Shown piece after piece: positions 32,587 through 42,349 of a DNA stretch of 64,000 nucleotides (its first letter is position 1; each line of letters starts with the position of its first letter). Source of the stretch: BQJU01 sp965229635 (GTDB lineage Bacteria; Bacteroidota; Bacteroidia; Chitinophagales; Saprospiraceae); assembly GCA_965229635.1 (NCBI GenBank), contig OZ245894.1, positions 6,572,001 through 6,636,000 on the forward strand. The letters are read 5' to 3'. Position numbers and translations under genes: made by a program. The notes beneath the pieces are model-generated. The model saw only the letters and a list, made by a program, of their open reading frames with translations. It was not told the origin of the DNA and did no database searches.

Positions 32587-32635
32587 GAAATGGATGGATT
32601 GTTGGGATTCAATCCATTATCCATTCTTCTCTTTT
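32587..32635 (+). terminator. terminator-like hairpin after the 53-residue gene
   Basis: GAAATGGATGGATTG (32587-32601) and CAATCCATTATCCATTC (32610-32626) form a long stem with two bulged bases and an 8-base loop. It is followed by TTCTCTTTT. The rest of the spacer (32636-32887) shows no recognisable gene. Confidence 0.6.
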
Positions 32636-32887
32636 AAGATGCTTGTTGTAATGATCTAGGATAAAATCATTATGGCTACAACCTCGGATCCACCTCCTCA
32701 CTTTCCAGAGCCAATACCCCAAATACACTTTCGTGAATGCGTCTTAATGGCTGACTTGAATAGTTCCTCCGGACTCCCAAAATAGAAAATTTCTGCGACC
32801 TCATTTTGCGAAAGCAAACATCCCAATTCTCCCAAGCGTTACACCAAAAACAATCTTTACTAACCCACATTCCCCACGTTAACCGGT

Positions 32888-34519
32888 ATGCCAGCAAACT
32901 CCAATAACAAGTCTTCCCTCACCGGTCACCGGAAATGGGGGCTGATCATTGTCGGTATTTTAGCGTTTCTCTTGATTTCCACTACCCTGCTCTATTCATT
33001 TTGGCTGTATCCAATGCTGAAGGATAAAGTGGAGGAAGCCTTGCATACCCAGGTTGCTAAGGAAGGAACCCTGGACTATGAGGAACTCGATTACTCCCTC
33101 TGGACCAATACCTTTTGGCTGAAAAGCCTGAATTTTGAACGCCCGGGACCGGATTCTACCAGTACTTTTCGGGGGGCGTTGGATAAACTTGAAGTGATTG
33201 GCATCAATTGGTGGCAATTGTATTTTGACAAGTCCCTTTCCGTTGATCAAATCAAGCTCGATAGACCGCGGGTAAACATGATTGGACAACCTTTTGCAAA
33301 ATCCGATTCGACCCAAAGTGATTCTACAGACTTCTCCTTTGCTATTGATGAGTTTGTGCTCAATGGTGGCCGGTTTACTTACTTCGAAGCCAATGATACC
33401 ACGACCTCGGTATTCTATATGGATTCCATTCAGCTTTCCCTTACGGAAATCATTCCTGCGGCCGATAGTTCGCAAATACCTTTTGCCTTCGATCATCTGG
33501 AGGCGGAAGTTTACCGATTAGAGCAACTGACGGATAATCGCCTCTATGCCGTAAAAGCGGAGCGCATTCACGTTCAATCCGACCAGGAAAGTATTCGCAT
33601 TGAAGGCTTGCATTACGAACCACAAATTAGTCGGCGGGCTTTCGCCGAAAGGCGCATCGGACATATCAAGGCACAACTTGACATTAAGACTCAAGTTATT
33701 CATTTTCAAGAAATTGACCTCAAAAAACTAATCGCCCAAAAAGAAATCAAATGTCATTCCGCCACCGTTGACAGCCTCCGTCTGATCGCTTACCGCGATA
33801 AATCCATCCGGGAAATCCCCCAACTGCGCACGCTGCCCCACCAGGCACTCATGCGGCTTAAGTGGCCACTAAGGGTGGATACACTTCGCATCAAAAAAGG
33901 TTACATCGAATACGCCGAGCTGGGACCAAAGTCCGATGAGCCGGGAGTGATCTACTTTGACAATCTGTACGCCACCGCTTACAACCTAACCAATGAAAAA
34001 GACAAACTAAACGCGCAGGCTCCCACCGTCGATGCTCAGGCAAGATTTATGGGCAAGGGTTTGCTCGAGGTCCAATTCCAGTTCTTCCCGCTTACACCTG
34101 ATTTTCAATATGTTTACCACGGCCACCTGGGAGAATTTGCCATCGAAAATGCCAATGAGATGGTTGACCCGCGACTCGCGCTGGTTCTGGAAACGGGCAT
34201 GGTCCATAGTCTTACATTTGACGTCAGGGCCAATAATCAATTGTCGGAAGGTAAAATGGACTTTCATTACAATAACCTCAATGCTTACGTACACAATACC
34301 GAAACCCAACGCAAAAAGAAATTCCTCTCCTTTGTGGCCAGAGTGGTGACGCACAAAGACAATATGCCTTCGGAAAAGAACTACCGACAAGGCAACATCT
34401 ACTTCGAGCAAATTCCCGAAAAGCCCTTTTTCCACAATGTATGGCAATCAGTATTTTCCGGCATTCGCTCTACAGTATTTCCGAATCTGTTGTTGAAGAA
34501 GGAGTTGGATGTGAAGTGA
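32888..34519 (+). CDS. AsmA-like exported protein
   Basis: The 543-residue protein has a basic N-terminal tail, one membrane segment (about 18-40; WGLIIVGILAFLLISTTLLY) and a long beta-rich region without further membrane spans. The layout, with a LDYEELDYSLWTNTFWLKSLNFE segment and many short strands, resembles the AsmA/DUF748 superfamily. That superfamily is anchored in the inner membrane, reaches into the periplasm and is implicated in phospholipid transport. The C-terminal end is amphipathic (SVFSGIRSTVFPNLLLKKE). It converges on the NYN gene with zero spacing (stop 34519, stop 34520). Confidence 0.65.
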   Translation: MPANSNNKSSLTGHRKWGLIIVGILAFLLISTTLLYSFWLYPMLKDKVEEALHTQVAKEGTLDYEELDYSLWTNTFWLKSLNFERPGPDSTSTFRGALDKLEVIGINWWQLYFDKSLSVDQIKLDRPRVNMIGQPFAKSDSTQSDSTDFSFAIDEFVLNGGRFTYFEANDTTTSVFYMDSIQLSLTEIIPAADSSQIPFAFDHLEAEVYRLEQLTDNRLYAVKAERIHVQSDQESIRIEGLHYEPQISRRAFAERRIGHIKAQLDIKTQVIHFQEIDLKKLIAQKEIKCHSATVDSLRLIAYRDKSIREIPQLRTLPHQALMRLKWPLRVDTLRIKKGYIEYAELGPKSDEPGVIYFDNLYATAYNLTNEKDKLNAQAPTVDAQARFMGKGLLEVQFQFFPLTPDFQYVYHGHLGEFAIENANEMVDPRLALVLETGMVHSLTFDVRANNQLSEGKMDFHYNNLNAYVHNTETQRKKKFLSFVARVVTHKDNMPSEKNYRQGNIYFEQIPEKPFFHNVWQSVFSGIRSTVFPNLLLKKELDVK

Positions 34520-35296
34520 TTAGTTTGACCTTTTAGTTCTCCGTGTTTTTCGCTTCGGCTTTTCCTTATTCTTCACATAAATCAATTTAAACCGCCCGTT
34601 CCCGCTTTCGCGCTGATCAATTTCAAACATATTGAGCGATTTGATCAGTGGCGTCAGCTTCTGGAAGCCGTAATTACGAGAGTCAAAATTGGGTTGTTTC
34701 TTTTGCAACAGATTGCCCACCTCGCCGAGGAAGGCCCAGCCATCGTCGTCGGCAAGGTCGGAGATGGTGGTGGAGATGAGGTTGATGACCTTGGGCGTGA
34801 TTTTGTCGACGCTGGATTCTTTTTTGGTGGTGCTTTTTGTGGCAGTCTCGTCGCTGACCTCCGGCTCTTTTTTGAGGATCTCGATATAGATAAATCGATC
34901 ACAGGCCACGATAAATGGATCGGGCGTTTTCTTTTCACCAATGCCAAAAACCGTCATGCCTGCTTCGCGCAAACGGGTGGCTAACTTGGTGAAATCGCTA
35001 TCGCTGGACACCAGGCAAAAGCCATTTACTTTATCGGAATACAGGATATCCATCGCATCGATGATCATGGCCGAGTCGGTGGCATTTTTGCCGGTGGTGT
35101 AGCTGTATTGCTGGATGGGTGTGATGGCGTTTTCCAGGAGCACATTCTTCCACTTGGAGAGATGCGGCTTGGTCCAGTCACCATAGATACGCTTGATGGT
35201 CGGATTGCCGTATTTGGCAATTTCCTCCATCATTTCCTTGACGTAAGCCGCCGGAATATTGTCACCATCAATGAGTACTGCGAGTTTTAGGTCCAT
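34520..35296 (-). CDS. NYN-domain (PIN-like) nuclease with OST-HTH/LOTUS domain
   Basis: The start is set at 35296 (MDLKLAVLIDGDN) since the N-terminal residues from 35323 add nothing to the domain. The NYN domain (about 1-130) has the acidic metal-binding residues of the PIN-like fold: IDGDN, TDSAMIIDAMD and SSDSDF. The C-terminal region (about 160-235) fits an OST-HTH/LOTUS RNA-binding domain (FLGEVGNLLQKKQPNF, LTPLIKSLNMFEID). This architecture, known as LabA/limkain-like, predicts an RNA-directed endonuclease in the cytoplasm. The basic tail (KRKTRRTKRSN) would help nucleic-acid binding. Confidence 0.88.
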   Translation of the reverse strand: MDLKLAVLIDGDNIPAAYVKEMMEEIAKYGNPTIKRIYGDWTKPHLSKWKNVLLENAITPIQQYSYTTGKNATDSAMIIDAMDILYSDKVNGFCLVSSDSDFTKLATRLREAGMTVFGIGEKKTPDPFIVACDRFIYIEILKKEPEVSDETATKSTTKKESSVDKITPKVINLISTTISDLADDDGWAFLGEVGNLLQKKQPNFDSRNYGFQKLTPLIKSLNMFEIDQRESGNGRFKLIYVKNKEKPKRKTRRTKRSN

Positions 35297-35344
35297 ATCT
35301 GCTAGGCGTGAGTTTGGGTTCAAATTACGGAATATGTTGCACTT

Positions 35345-36127
35345 TTACATTTTTCCAAAAAACGCCTCTATCCTACCTTGCACCCGCTCCCGGTAGCTTG
35401 GGCCAATATTAAGGGTTTGTGCTTCTTTTTTTGGCATACCGTCCACTTCCACATAAGAGAAATTGCCGGCGTAGCTTTTGATGTGGTGAAGGTTGACAAT
35501 AAAGCTGTCGTGAATACGCAAAAAATGCTCGTCAGGCAGTTCCTTTTCGAGGTTTTTAACCCGCTCCCGGGTCAGGTAGTTTGCATCTTGCGTAATCACT
35601 CTTACATTGACATTGGCGCCTTCACAGTACAAGATATCCTGATAGTTGATTTTGACCCAACGCCCTTTTTCCTTGATCATCAGATGGCCATTGATAAGTT
35701 TCCGTTCAACGGCTTTGGGAGCCGCATCAATTACCGTATTGAGGCGCATCAATTCTTCAATGGCTTTATCGATAGCGCGATTGAGCAGACTTTCCTCAAT
35801 GGGTTTGAGCAAGTAGGCCGTTACGTTGTAATCATACCCTTTAATGGCGTATTCCGAAAAGGCCGTCGTGAGAATCACCCGGGCACTACCGCGATGATGG
35901 CGGATGGAATCCAATAGGCTGAAGGCATTGGCTTCCGGCATTTCAATATCGAGAAAAATGATGTCCGGATTGGGGTTTTCGTCATCAGACAAGTAGGTAA
36001 AGGCCTCTTCTGCATTCTCAAATTGGACCAGCAATTCCAGATCCAGGCGCGATTCCAGCAACTGAACCAGATACTGACGTTGCAGATCAACATCTTCTAT
36101 GACAATGAAAGAATACTGCTTGTTCAT
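35345..36127 (-). CDS. LytTR-type response regulator
   Basis: The 260-residue regulator has a receiver domain (about 1-125) with the acidic pair (VIEDVD, about 9-14), the phospho-acceptor Asp60 (IIFLDIEMPE), and LLKPIEE near 105 with the conserved Lys. The C-terminal LytTR DNA-binding domain (about 155-255) has RVKNLEKELPDEHFLRIHDSFIVNL. It overlaps the histidine kinase gene by four bases and is translated with it. LytTR proteins bind imperfect direct repeats upstream of target promoters; the targets are unknown. Confidence 0.92.
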   Translation of the reverse strand: MNKQYSFIVIEDVDLQRQYLVQLLESRLDLELLVQFENAEEAFTYLSDDENPNPDIIFLDIEMPEANAFSLLDSIRHHRGSARVILTTAFSEYAIKGYDYNVTAYLLKPIEESLLNRAIDKAIEELMRLNTVIDAAPKAVERKLINGHLMIKEKGRWVKINYQDILYCEGANVNVRVITQDANYLTRERVKNLEKELPDEHFLRIHDSFIVNLHHIKSYAGNFSYVEVDGMPKKEAQTLNIGPSYRERVQGRIEAFFGKM

Positions 36128-37302
36128 AACAGGGGAATCTTAAGATGAACAGAATGGACTTGATCCCAGGCTTCAATAACCAGATCACAATTGTCCTGAT
36201 ATACCAGATTAATATTCTCAATGGCCGAAGCCAATCCAAGACCTCCCGTACGCGGCTTTTCCATGAAGTTGTCTTCATTGCGCACATTAGGTTTGTAGCT
36301 GTTTTCAATACAAACCTCCAGCAAGTCATCTTGAATGGTCAGTTCGATGTGGATAAACTTTGCGCCCTCGCCCTTGCGATTGTAGTGCTTGAAACAGTTT
36401 TCGATAAACTGCAACAAAATCATAGGCGCAATGCGGTGGTGGTGTTCTACCTTACCCTTGCGGGTAAACTGAAGATCCGTTCCCCGGCTTAGTTGCAGCT
36501 CCTGCAATTCGAGGTAACTCGCCAAAAAACTAAGTTCTTCTTCCAACGGCACCAGTCGTTCATCCGTTCGGTACACCAGGTAGCGCAGCAAACGCGATAG
36601 TTCGCCAATCAATCCCGGCAGGGCATCGGATTTATTTTGTGCCAGTATTTTGAGGTTGGCCAGGGTATTAAACAGGAAGTGTGGCCGAATTTGTTTTTTG
36701 ATAAAATGCAATTGTTTTTCCGCCTCCCGTCTTTTGCGAATGGCCTCTTTACGCTCCAGTCTTTCCAGTTCACGATTGCGCTCAATGGCTTCCTTGGTGT
36801 AAGAAATCCCTGTGGTACACAGAATAAAGATCAGAATAGCCAGGACAGTTTGGTACCACTCCTGCTGAATGAGCCGCAACAGGTGGTTGAACATGGGCGC
36901 GTACATCAATGCAAAGACGATGGCAATGATCAGGCTAAAGCCCAAAAACAAATAAAAAGCCCAACCGCGTACATCGGCTTGATTAAAGATTTTGGTGGCC
37001 AATAGCTCCTGAATGCGCCCTTTATAAATCAGTGCCAGATTGAGGTACACGGGAATGGCCATCGCCAGGGTGTAAATGGCTGCCTCTCGAAAGACGATCC
37101 AGAATGCTTCGCGTTTATAATCCAACGTTTCCAGCAATTCAATCTTGCCTTGATACCAGGCGTGGATGGCAAAGAAGCAGAAGATCAGGACAAAGACAAA
37201 AAAACCAAAGCCCAGGTGCTGTACCAGGTCTTTTTTCAACCAATAATAAATGTGGGCATGTCCTTTCCTGATCTGCATTGTATAAATGTAGTGATTTCCC
37301 AC
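36124..37302 (-). CDS. LytS/YehU-type sensor histidine kinase
   Basis: The 392-residue kinase has four membrane segments in the first half (about 33-53, 73-92, 115-140, 155-175), then a coiled coil and the His_kinase family motif IRPHFLFNTLAN (about 203-214), with the His being the phosphorylation site. The ATPase part has QFIENCFKHYNRKGEG (N-box, about 292) and GGLGLASAIEN near the C-terminus. It pairs with the LytTR regulator downstream. The signal is unknown since no periplasmic sensor domain is seen. Start may be at 37302 or at an in-frame Met 8 codons later. Confidence 0.9.
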   Translation of the reverse strand: MGNHYIYTMQIRKGHAHIYYWLKKDLVQHLGFGFFVFVLIFCFFAIHAWYQGKIELLETLDYKREAFWIVFREAAIYTLAMAIPVYLNLALIYKGRIQELLATKIFNQADVRGWAFYLFLGFSLIIAIVFALMYAPMFNHLLRLIQQEWYQTVLAILIFILCTTGISYTKEAIERNRELERLERKEAIRKRREAEKQLHFIKKQIRPHFLFNTLANLKILAQNKSDALPGLIGELSRLLRYLVYRTDERLVPLEEELSFLASYLELQELQLSRGTDLQFTRKGKVEHHHRIAPMILLQFIENCFKHYNRKGEGAKFIHIELTIQDDLLEVCIENSYKPNVRNEDNFMEKPRTGGLGLASAIENINLVYQDNCDLVIEAWDQVHSVHLKIPLL

Positions 37303-37510
37303 GGGTGATGAAAGTTTATGTAGTAATCACCGTATTTCTGAAAGAGAAAATTTATCTGCTACAAAAATGCACCTATCTGCTACATACACTTTGAATCGCC
37401 TCAAAAATGTCTTTATTTGAAGAAAGAAGAAAAAATATTTATGCAGTCAGTTGCGCGAAGCAAAACCTGTTTCAGCTACTTATTGGGTTATATTTTTTCC
37501 AGGCATTTTG

Positions 37511-37554
37511 AAAAGGGGTTGTGAGAAAGACATTGTCTTCTGACTACCCCTTTT
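37511..37554 (-). terminator. terminator-like hairpin, works in both directions
   Basis: AAAAGGGGT (37511-37519) pairs with ACCCCTTTT (37546-37554), and the loop itself folds (AGAAAGACA/TGTCTTCT). It ends right at the stop of the DUF2339 gene and lies between it and the histidine-kinase operon. Confidence 0.7.
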
Positions 37555-37556
37555 TT

Positions 37557-39788
37557 TTATTCTTCCTGAAAAAGCTCCACTTTATATTTATTGTACAAAA
37601 AAGACGCTCCCAGTAATAAGCCTCCCAGGGCTACGAGCACTATGGTTTTGCTAATGTTATTGAGTTGGGCCAAATCATAAAAGAACAGTTTCAACAGGAT
37701 TATACCAAACAGGACCATAGCACCAATACGCAAATGGCGCTTGCGCTGGCCAATGCCGATGGCAATCATAATGGCAGCAAAAACACCCCAAATGATGCTT
37801 AATCCGAGGCGTGAGGATGATAAAGAGCCATCATCGTTCATCCAAAATAGCCATTCCAGACTAACAATCCAGAGCAATAAAAAAAATCCGACAAGATCAA
37901 ATATCGGGCCTAGTTGTCGTCCTATATCAGATACATCGGATGATCGATGGGTGCTCCAGAACAATACTCCTAATAGCAAATAAGAAAGATAATGGGCTAG
38001 CAAATAGCCATATCCGGCTGTATCTTCGGCTTGTAGTGAATAAGCAGTCAAGGTGGTCGTTAGAAAAGCGCCAATGATCATCGCACTGGCGACCAATAAA
38101 ACCAACCCCAAATTCTGATTCTTTACCCGGTACAGATTGATCCAGTGAAGAGCAGCAATGAAAACCAGTGAATAATTGAGCAACCAGTAGTGCTTCATTA
38201 ACTCATAAAGCACAGTTAGATCCGTGGCCATCCGCTGATTCCAGTAATAACTAATCTCCAAAGCGGGTGTCAGATACGCAGATGCCAATAGGAATAGTGG
38301 TGGAATCAGGTAGGTCAAACTGGTTAGATGCTCCTTTTTTATTCCCACCTTTCGGTCAATATAGGCAATTGCCCCCATCGCTGCCGCAAATAAAACGCCG
38401 GTAAGGAAATAAATATTAAAGAACAGCGTGTGCTGCTGACCATTGTCAAAAACGCCAGTATACTTGTTAGACCAGTCGATACCCAAACTTATAAATGCCA
38501 AAATGGATAGAGGCAACACCAACTGCCGATACATTCGATCTTCTGCATAATTGCCGATTACTGCCAACAGTAGTGCACCGAAGGTCCATATTAAGGTCAC
38601 CCAACTACCATCCAGCTGAACCGGCACAGCAATGATTAAAAACACCAGCGCCAGACCAAAAACGAGTAAGTAAATCCTTCGGTCGATCCCCTCGTAGGAA
38701 CGGATCAGCCATCCAACGCCAAAGTGCACAGCTGCTATCGCTATGGTGTATAACCCGAGGAAATAAGGACCTCCACTGAAGTCTTGTACCAGATCATAAC
38801 CAATGCCATAAAAAATGAATGCATTGGCGAGCATCAACACAACATCACTTCTTTTAAATGCTTCCCGCTTATGAAGTTTATACCCCAAAAAAAGCGCATA
38901 AAATTGTAAGAAGTAAAGCGTTGTGCAGAGCATTGCCGGAACCTGAATCAGTGTAAAATGATTGCCCAAAAAATACCAGGTAATAAAAATCGTCCACGTC
39001 AGCCAAAAAGCAAAATGGTGCAGCAATTTCCAGTATTGTCGAAAGGCGACCAGTAAAATACCAAAATTTACCAGCCCAATGTAGGCCAAAAAGACACCAG
39101 CAGACTGAAAAGCATCTCCCAACAGGTAAGGAATGCCATAGGCCCCCACCAACCCTAATAGGGCAATGATCTGCTCCTGATACCTCAAGGCTGCAAATAC
39201 GCCCACACAAGTAGTCAATATCATCAATATGATTACCGGCAGAAAAGCCAGCAAATGGTAAAACTGGTAAGCAGCAAAGGTGGTAAAATAAATAATGGCC
39301 AGAGCCCCGCCAAGGATCACCGCACTAAAACGGTGGTATTTAGCTTTGAGTCTAATGGCAATCCCCACCATGACCAGTCCCACCAGGTAGCCCAATATTA
39401 TTCTTACTAAAGGACTAATCCACTCATTCTCGATGGCGTACTGAATGCCAAAGGCGATCCCAAAGACAAGGATCAGAATGCCGACCTTATTCATCAGGTT
39501 CTCGCCGATGAATCGCTCAATATTTAAAGTAAATCGCTGCCCCGAAGAAGGTTCCTCCAGAGGTACATTTGCTGCTGTAGTGGATTTTTTCGGATTGACT
39601 GGTTCCTCTTCTTCCGAATGATGGACTTTTTTGATGGGTGGCTCTTCGGCCATTGAAGGCTGCTTCCCCTTGAGCTGGTCAATAGATCTACGTAACTGCT
39701 CAATTTCTCTTTGGAAATCAGCTTGTCGCTGCAAAAGTCGCCGCAATTGCTGCTCCAGGTCATTGATGTTCGGGGTTTGGTCAGACAT
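37557..39788 (-). CDS. DUF2339 multi-spanning membrane protein
   Basis: The 743-residue protein starts with a coiled coil (about 1-45; LRRLLQRQADFQREIEQLRRSI), a charged low-complexity linker (about 46-85) and then FIGENLMNKVGILILVFGIAFGIQYAIE. The latter is the family entry to about 20 membrane segments that fill the rest. It matches DUF2339, whose function is not established. A hairpin terminator ends the gene. The neighbours are a two-component system downstream and a T9SS protease upstream, with no clear functional link. Confidence 0.87.
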   Translation of the reverse strand: MSDQTPNINDLEQQLRRLLQRQADFQREIEQLRRSIDQLKGKQPSMAEEPPIKKVHHSEEEEPVNPKKSTTAANVPLEEPSSGQRFTLNIERFIGENLMNKVGILILVFGIAFGIQYAIENEWISPLVRIILGYLVGLVMVGIAIRLKAKYHRFSAVILGGALAIIYFTTFAAYQFYHLLAFLPVIILMILTTCVGVFAALRYQEQIIALLGLVGAYGIPYLLGDAFQSAGVFLAYIGLVNFGILLVAFRQYWKLLHHFAFWLTWTIFITWYFLGNHFTLIQVPAMLCTTLYFLQFYALFLGYKLHKREAFKRSDVVLMLANAFIFYGIGYDLVQDFSGGPYFLGLYTIAIAAVHFGVGWLIRSYEGIDRRIYLLVFGLALVFLIIAVPVQLDGSWVTLIWTFGALLLAVIGNYAEDRMYRQLVLPLSILAFISLGIDWSNKYTGVFDNGQQHTLFFNIYFLTGVLFAAAMGAIAYIDRKVGIKKEHLTSLTYLIPPLFLLASAYLTPALEISYYWNQRMATDLTVLYELMKHYWLLNYSLVFIAALHWINLYRVKNQNLGLVLLVASAMIIGAFLTTTLTAYSLQAEDTAGYGYLLAHYLSYLLLGVLFWSTHRSSDVSDIGRQLGPIFDLVGFFLLLWIVSLEWLFWMNDDGSLSSSRLGLSIIWGVFAAIMIAIGIGQRKRHLRIGAMVLFGIILLKLFFYDLAQLNNISKTIVLVALGGLLLGASFLYNKYKVELFQEE

Positions 39789-39835
39789 AAGCGCTGGCTT
39801 TGCCTAAAGCTACAAAATTTATGCTGAACCGGATA

Positions 39836-39867
39836 CAAAAAAGGGTCCTGCCAAAGGCACGGACCCT
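39836..39867 (-). terminator. intrinsic terminator of the second T9SS metalloprotease
   Basis: AGGGTCC (39842-39848) and GGACCCT (39861-39867) form a GC-rich stem, with TGCC/GGCA extending it around an AAA loop. On the minus strand it is followed by TTTTTTGTATCC. It lies 29 bp after the protease stop. Confidence 0.85.
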
Positions 39868-39895
39868 GAAATGAAACCCCAGTTAAAAATAAGTA

Positions 39896-42349
39896 CTACG
39901 ATCTTGTGACAGTGAATTTATGATTCCGCACCTGCTGGCCATCATCCAGTTGCAATAAGTATGCACCCGGAGCCAGGGTACTGATGTCAATCTGTTCGGT
40001 TTGTTGCTGCCCGGAAGTCGCCGGATTCAGCGTTTGCATTTCCTGTCCCATCAGGTTGAGAATGCGAATGTTGGCATTGCCATCCTTTTGGCCCTGAAAC
40101 TGTATATTGAGTTTGCTCTCGGTCGGATTTGGGAACAAGTTTAGCTCATTCCGACCCAAAAGTGCCGATGTGCCCTCACCATTCAGGTCATTGCAGCCAT
40201 TGCCTTCATAAATTTTGATATTCCGATAGAAAGAATTACCGTTGTGGGCACCGCTATCGTGATCGGCATTAAAAAATAACCTATTGAATGGGCCGGTATA
40301 AAACTGCCCCACCTGGATACGGAAGGATTGCCAACCTCCATTTCCTGCGTAGTTGTCGTAATAGGTTTCGCCCCAATTCTGGAAGCCGTGTACCTTGAAA
40401 GTTCGGTTGTAGGAAATAGCGTCGTTATCATCAAAGCCAATGCCATGGATTTCCCCTTCAATGGTTGACTTAAAGTCAAATTCAATCACGGTAGTTGGCG
40501 TCACCTCGTAATCGAGCATGATAGCTTTCCAGGCATTGTTCTGGATTTTCAGTACGGTACCATTTTCCAACAATTGGTAGGAGCCGCCATCCTGATTGGT
40601 GCCATAAGAGCGAATCTCGTAGTCAGTGAAGTCAATTTCCATACAGGCATCCGTTGGATCATCGGTATAAGGCAGGCAGAAGGAAGTTTCCTCTTCTTCT
40701 TCAAAAGAGCCACCTTCGGCCAGTACATTGCCTTCCATATCAAGCAATTGATAGGAGCCTTCGCCATAGTCACAGCAGATGCCATCGCCATCTTCATCGT
40801 AGATGATCAGGTCATAACAGCCGTCTTGCAGGCAAAAGGTGTCTCGCTTGGTTTCTCCAGCCTTCTTCTTGAGAAACGGACCGCCTTCATAGGCTACAGT
40901 CCCACTGGCACTTTGCAATTCCCAGGTCGTTTCCGGCCCAAAATTGTCCAGCACTAAAGTGAAATAGACCTCATTGTTTTCACAGGTAGAAACGGGGTCT
41001 TCACCACCTCCATTGCCACCACCTCCGCCGGGAGGATTGGCGCAAGCCTGCAAGCAACTGGAATTGCCAATCATATTACGAATGACATTTCCTGGCTGTT
41101 GGCCAAAGCCATTGTTGAAATTGATGCCCGCCGTGGTGATGTGGCAGTAAGACATAATCGTTCCTCCATTGGAGGGGTAGCCCGGATTGGGGCAATTGCC
41201 ATCAGTAAATCCTGCACAACCGTCAATTGCGGTACCGTTGCCGTTCCACACACAGGCGTGTGTATGCTGCGACCCCAACAGGTGCCCCAGCTCGTGCGCT
41301 ACCACCATTACACTCCAGGAATAGGTGGGTACGGTATTAAAGCCGGTACCAATACTGGCGAAGCTCATACGAGCCGGCACATAGGGATGACAAAGTCCAG
41401 ACAGCACAGCAATGCCTCCACTGGCCTGGTAGGAAACCAACTGAGCGATATTGCCATTGAAGCTGCCACGATAACCTTGAAACTGGTTTAACAAAGCGCC
41501 ACTACTACTGCCCGAATATGGACTAGGTGTATTCCAAACCATAATTTCGGAAATCACCAGATTCACATCATCATTGGCGTAGAGGGTTGCCACTTCGTTA
41601 AACAGTGCAGTCATGTAATTGGCCGCCTGGGTGGTCCCGCCCTTATTGAGATAGATGTCATGGTCTATTTCAAAATAAACCTCAACACAATCATCAACAG
41701 TACGGCTGGAAACAGTTTCCCGCAATTGATCGGCGGTGTAAGAGGGACCATCATCGGGGGTATCGCAGGCGAAGGGAACCTGCTGCATCAATTCCTGGTC
41801 CCGGTATAAAATGTAACGGTTTTGCGTGGTTTTATCGGCATTTGGTATTTTACCAAGCACCAGATTGCCAGTTTGATCGGAGCTGATCAGCCCATAGACC
41901 TCATCCTCAAATACACTGAAAGCAACGATGGAATTGGGCTGGCCTTTGATGATTCCTCGGTAGTGTACACCAGGATCTACATCAGTTGGGCGGGTGGTGG
42001 AGCTTTCCTTAACGGAAAATCCCTCGCCGTAAATATTGACACTCACCAATTCTATCTCCAGAGCAGCTTTTTCCAAACGTGGGAGTGTAAGGGTAAGATC
42101 AGCAGGTCCGCGGTAGGCTATGGTTTGTAAATCTTCCTGATCGATTTCCAACACCGAGTAATCACTGATCGGTGCGTCTTTGACATTCTTTTCAGTTGAA
42201 AGTTGAAAGAGGGACATTTTCTTGAAATCAGCACCGGCCTGTTTACTAGACTGAATGAGTGCTGATGGTTTGTAAAGCGTGTTGTTAGGTTGTGCCACGG
42301 CAATAGCTGCCAGGGCCAACCCCAGAAGGGTTAACAGAACGTTTCTCAT
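39896..42349 (-). CDS. T9SS-secreted M12/reprolysin-like metalloprotease
   Basis: The 817-residue product has a signal peptide (about 1-19, ending Val-Ala-Gln), a propeptide (about 20-210) and a metzincin catalytic domain with HELGHLLGSQH (about 350-360) and the Met-turn GGTIMSYC. A proline/glycine-rich linker, a cysteine-containing carbohydrate-binding-like domain (about 450-550; YDLIIYDEDGDGICCDYGEG) and another beta domain follow. The end is a type A sorting domain (LNLFPNPTESKLNI...PGAYLLQL). It is probably an extracellular or cell-surface protease that digests proteins or peptides. It shares its class with the phase-variable protease at 2946 but has no tandem repeat. Confidence 0.9.
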   Translation of the reverse strand: MRNVLLTLLGLALAAIAVAQPNNTLYKPSALIQSSKQAGADFKKMSLFQLSTEKNVKDAPISDYSVLEIDQEDLQTIAYRGPADLTLTLPRLEKAALEIELVSVNIYGEGFSVKESSTTRPTDVDPGVHYRGIIKGQPNSIVAFSVFEDEVYGLISSDQTGNLVLGKIPNADKTTQNRYILYRDQELMQQVPFACDTPDDGPSYTADQLRETVSSRTVDDCVEVYFEIDHDIYLNKGGTTQAANYMTALFNEVATLYANDDVNLVISEIMVWNTPSPYSGSSSGALLNQFQGYRGSFNGNIAQLVSYQASGGIAVLSGLCHPYVPARMSFASIGTGFNTVPTYSWSVMVVAHELGHLLGSQHTHACVWNGNGTAIDGCAGFTDGNCPNPGYPSNGGTIMSYCHITTAGINFNNGFGQQPGNVIRNMIGNSSCLQACANPPGGGGGNGGGEDPVSTCENNEVYFTLVLDNFGPETTWELQSASGTVAYEGGPFLKKKAGETKRDTFCLQDGCYDLIIYDEDGDGICCDYGEGSYQLLDMEGNVLAEGGSFEEEEETSFCLPYTDDPTDACMEIDFTDYEIRSYGTNQDGGSYQLLENGTVLKIQNNAWKAIMLDYEVTPTTVIEFDFKSTIEGEIHGIGFDDNDAISYNRTFKVHGFQNWGETYYDNYAGNGGWQSFRIQVGQFYTGPFNRLFFNADHDSGAHNGNSFYRNIKIYEGNGCNDLNGEGTSALLGRNELNLFPNPTESKLNIQFQGQKDGNANIRILNLMGQEMQTLNPATSGQQQTEQIDISTLAPGAYLLQLDDGQQVRNHKFTVTRS

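Noticed and set aside
32676..32897. 73-codon minus-strand open frame in the spacer before the AsmA-like gene
   Set aside because: It overlaps the start of the plus-strand gene, is rich in Cys, Trp and Arg, and no family or start context supports it. It could be a remnant, but the evidence is too weak to list.
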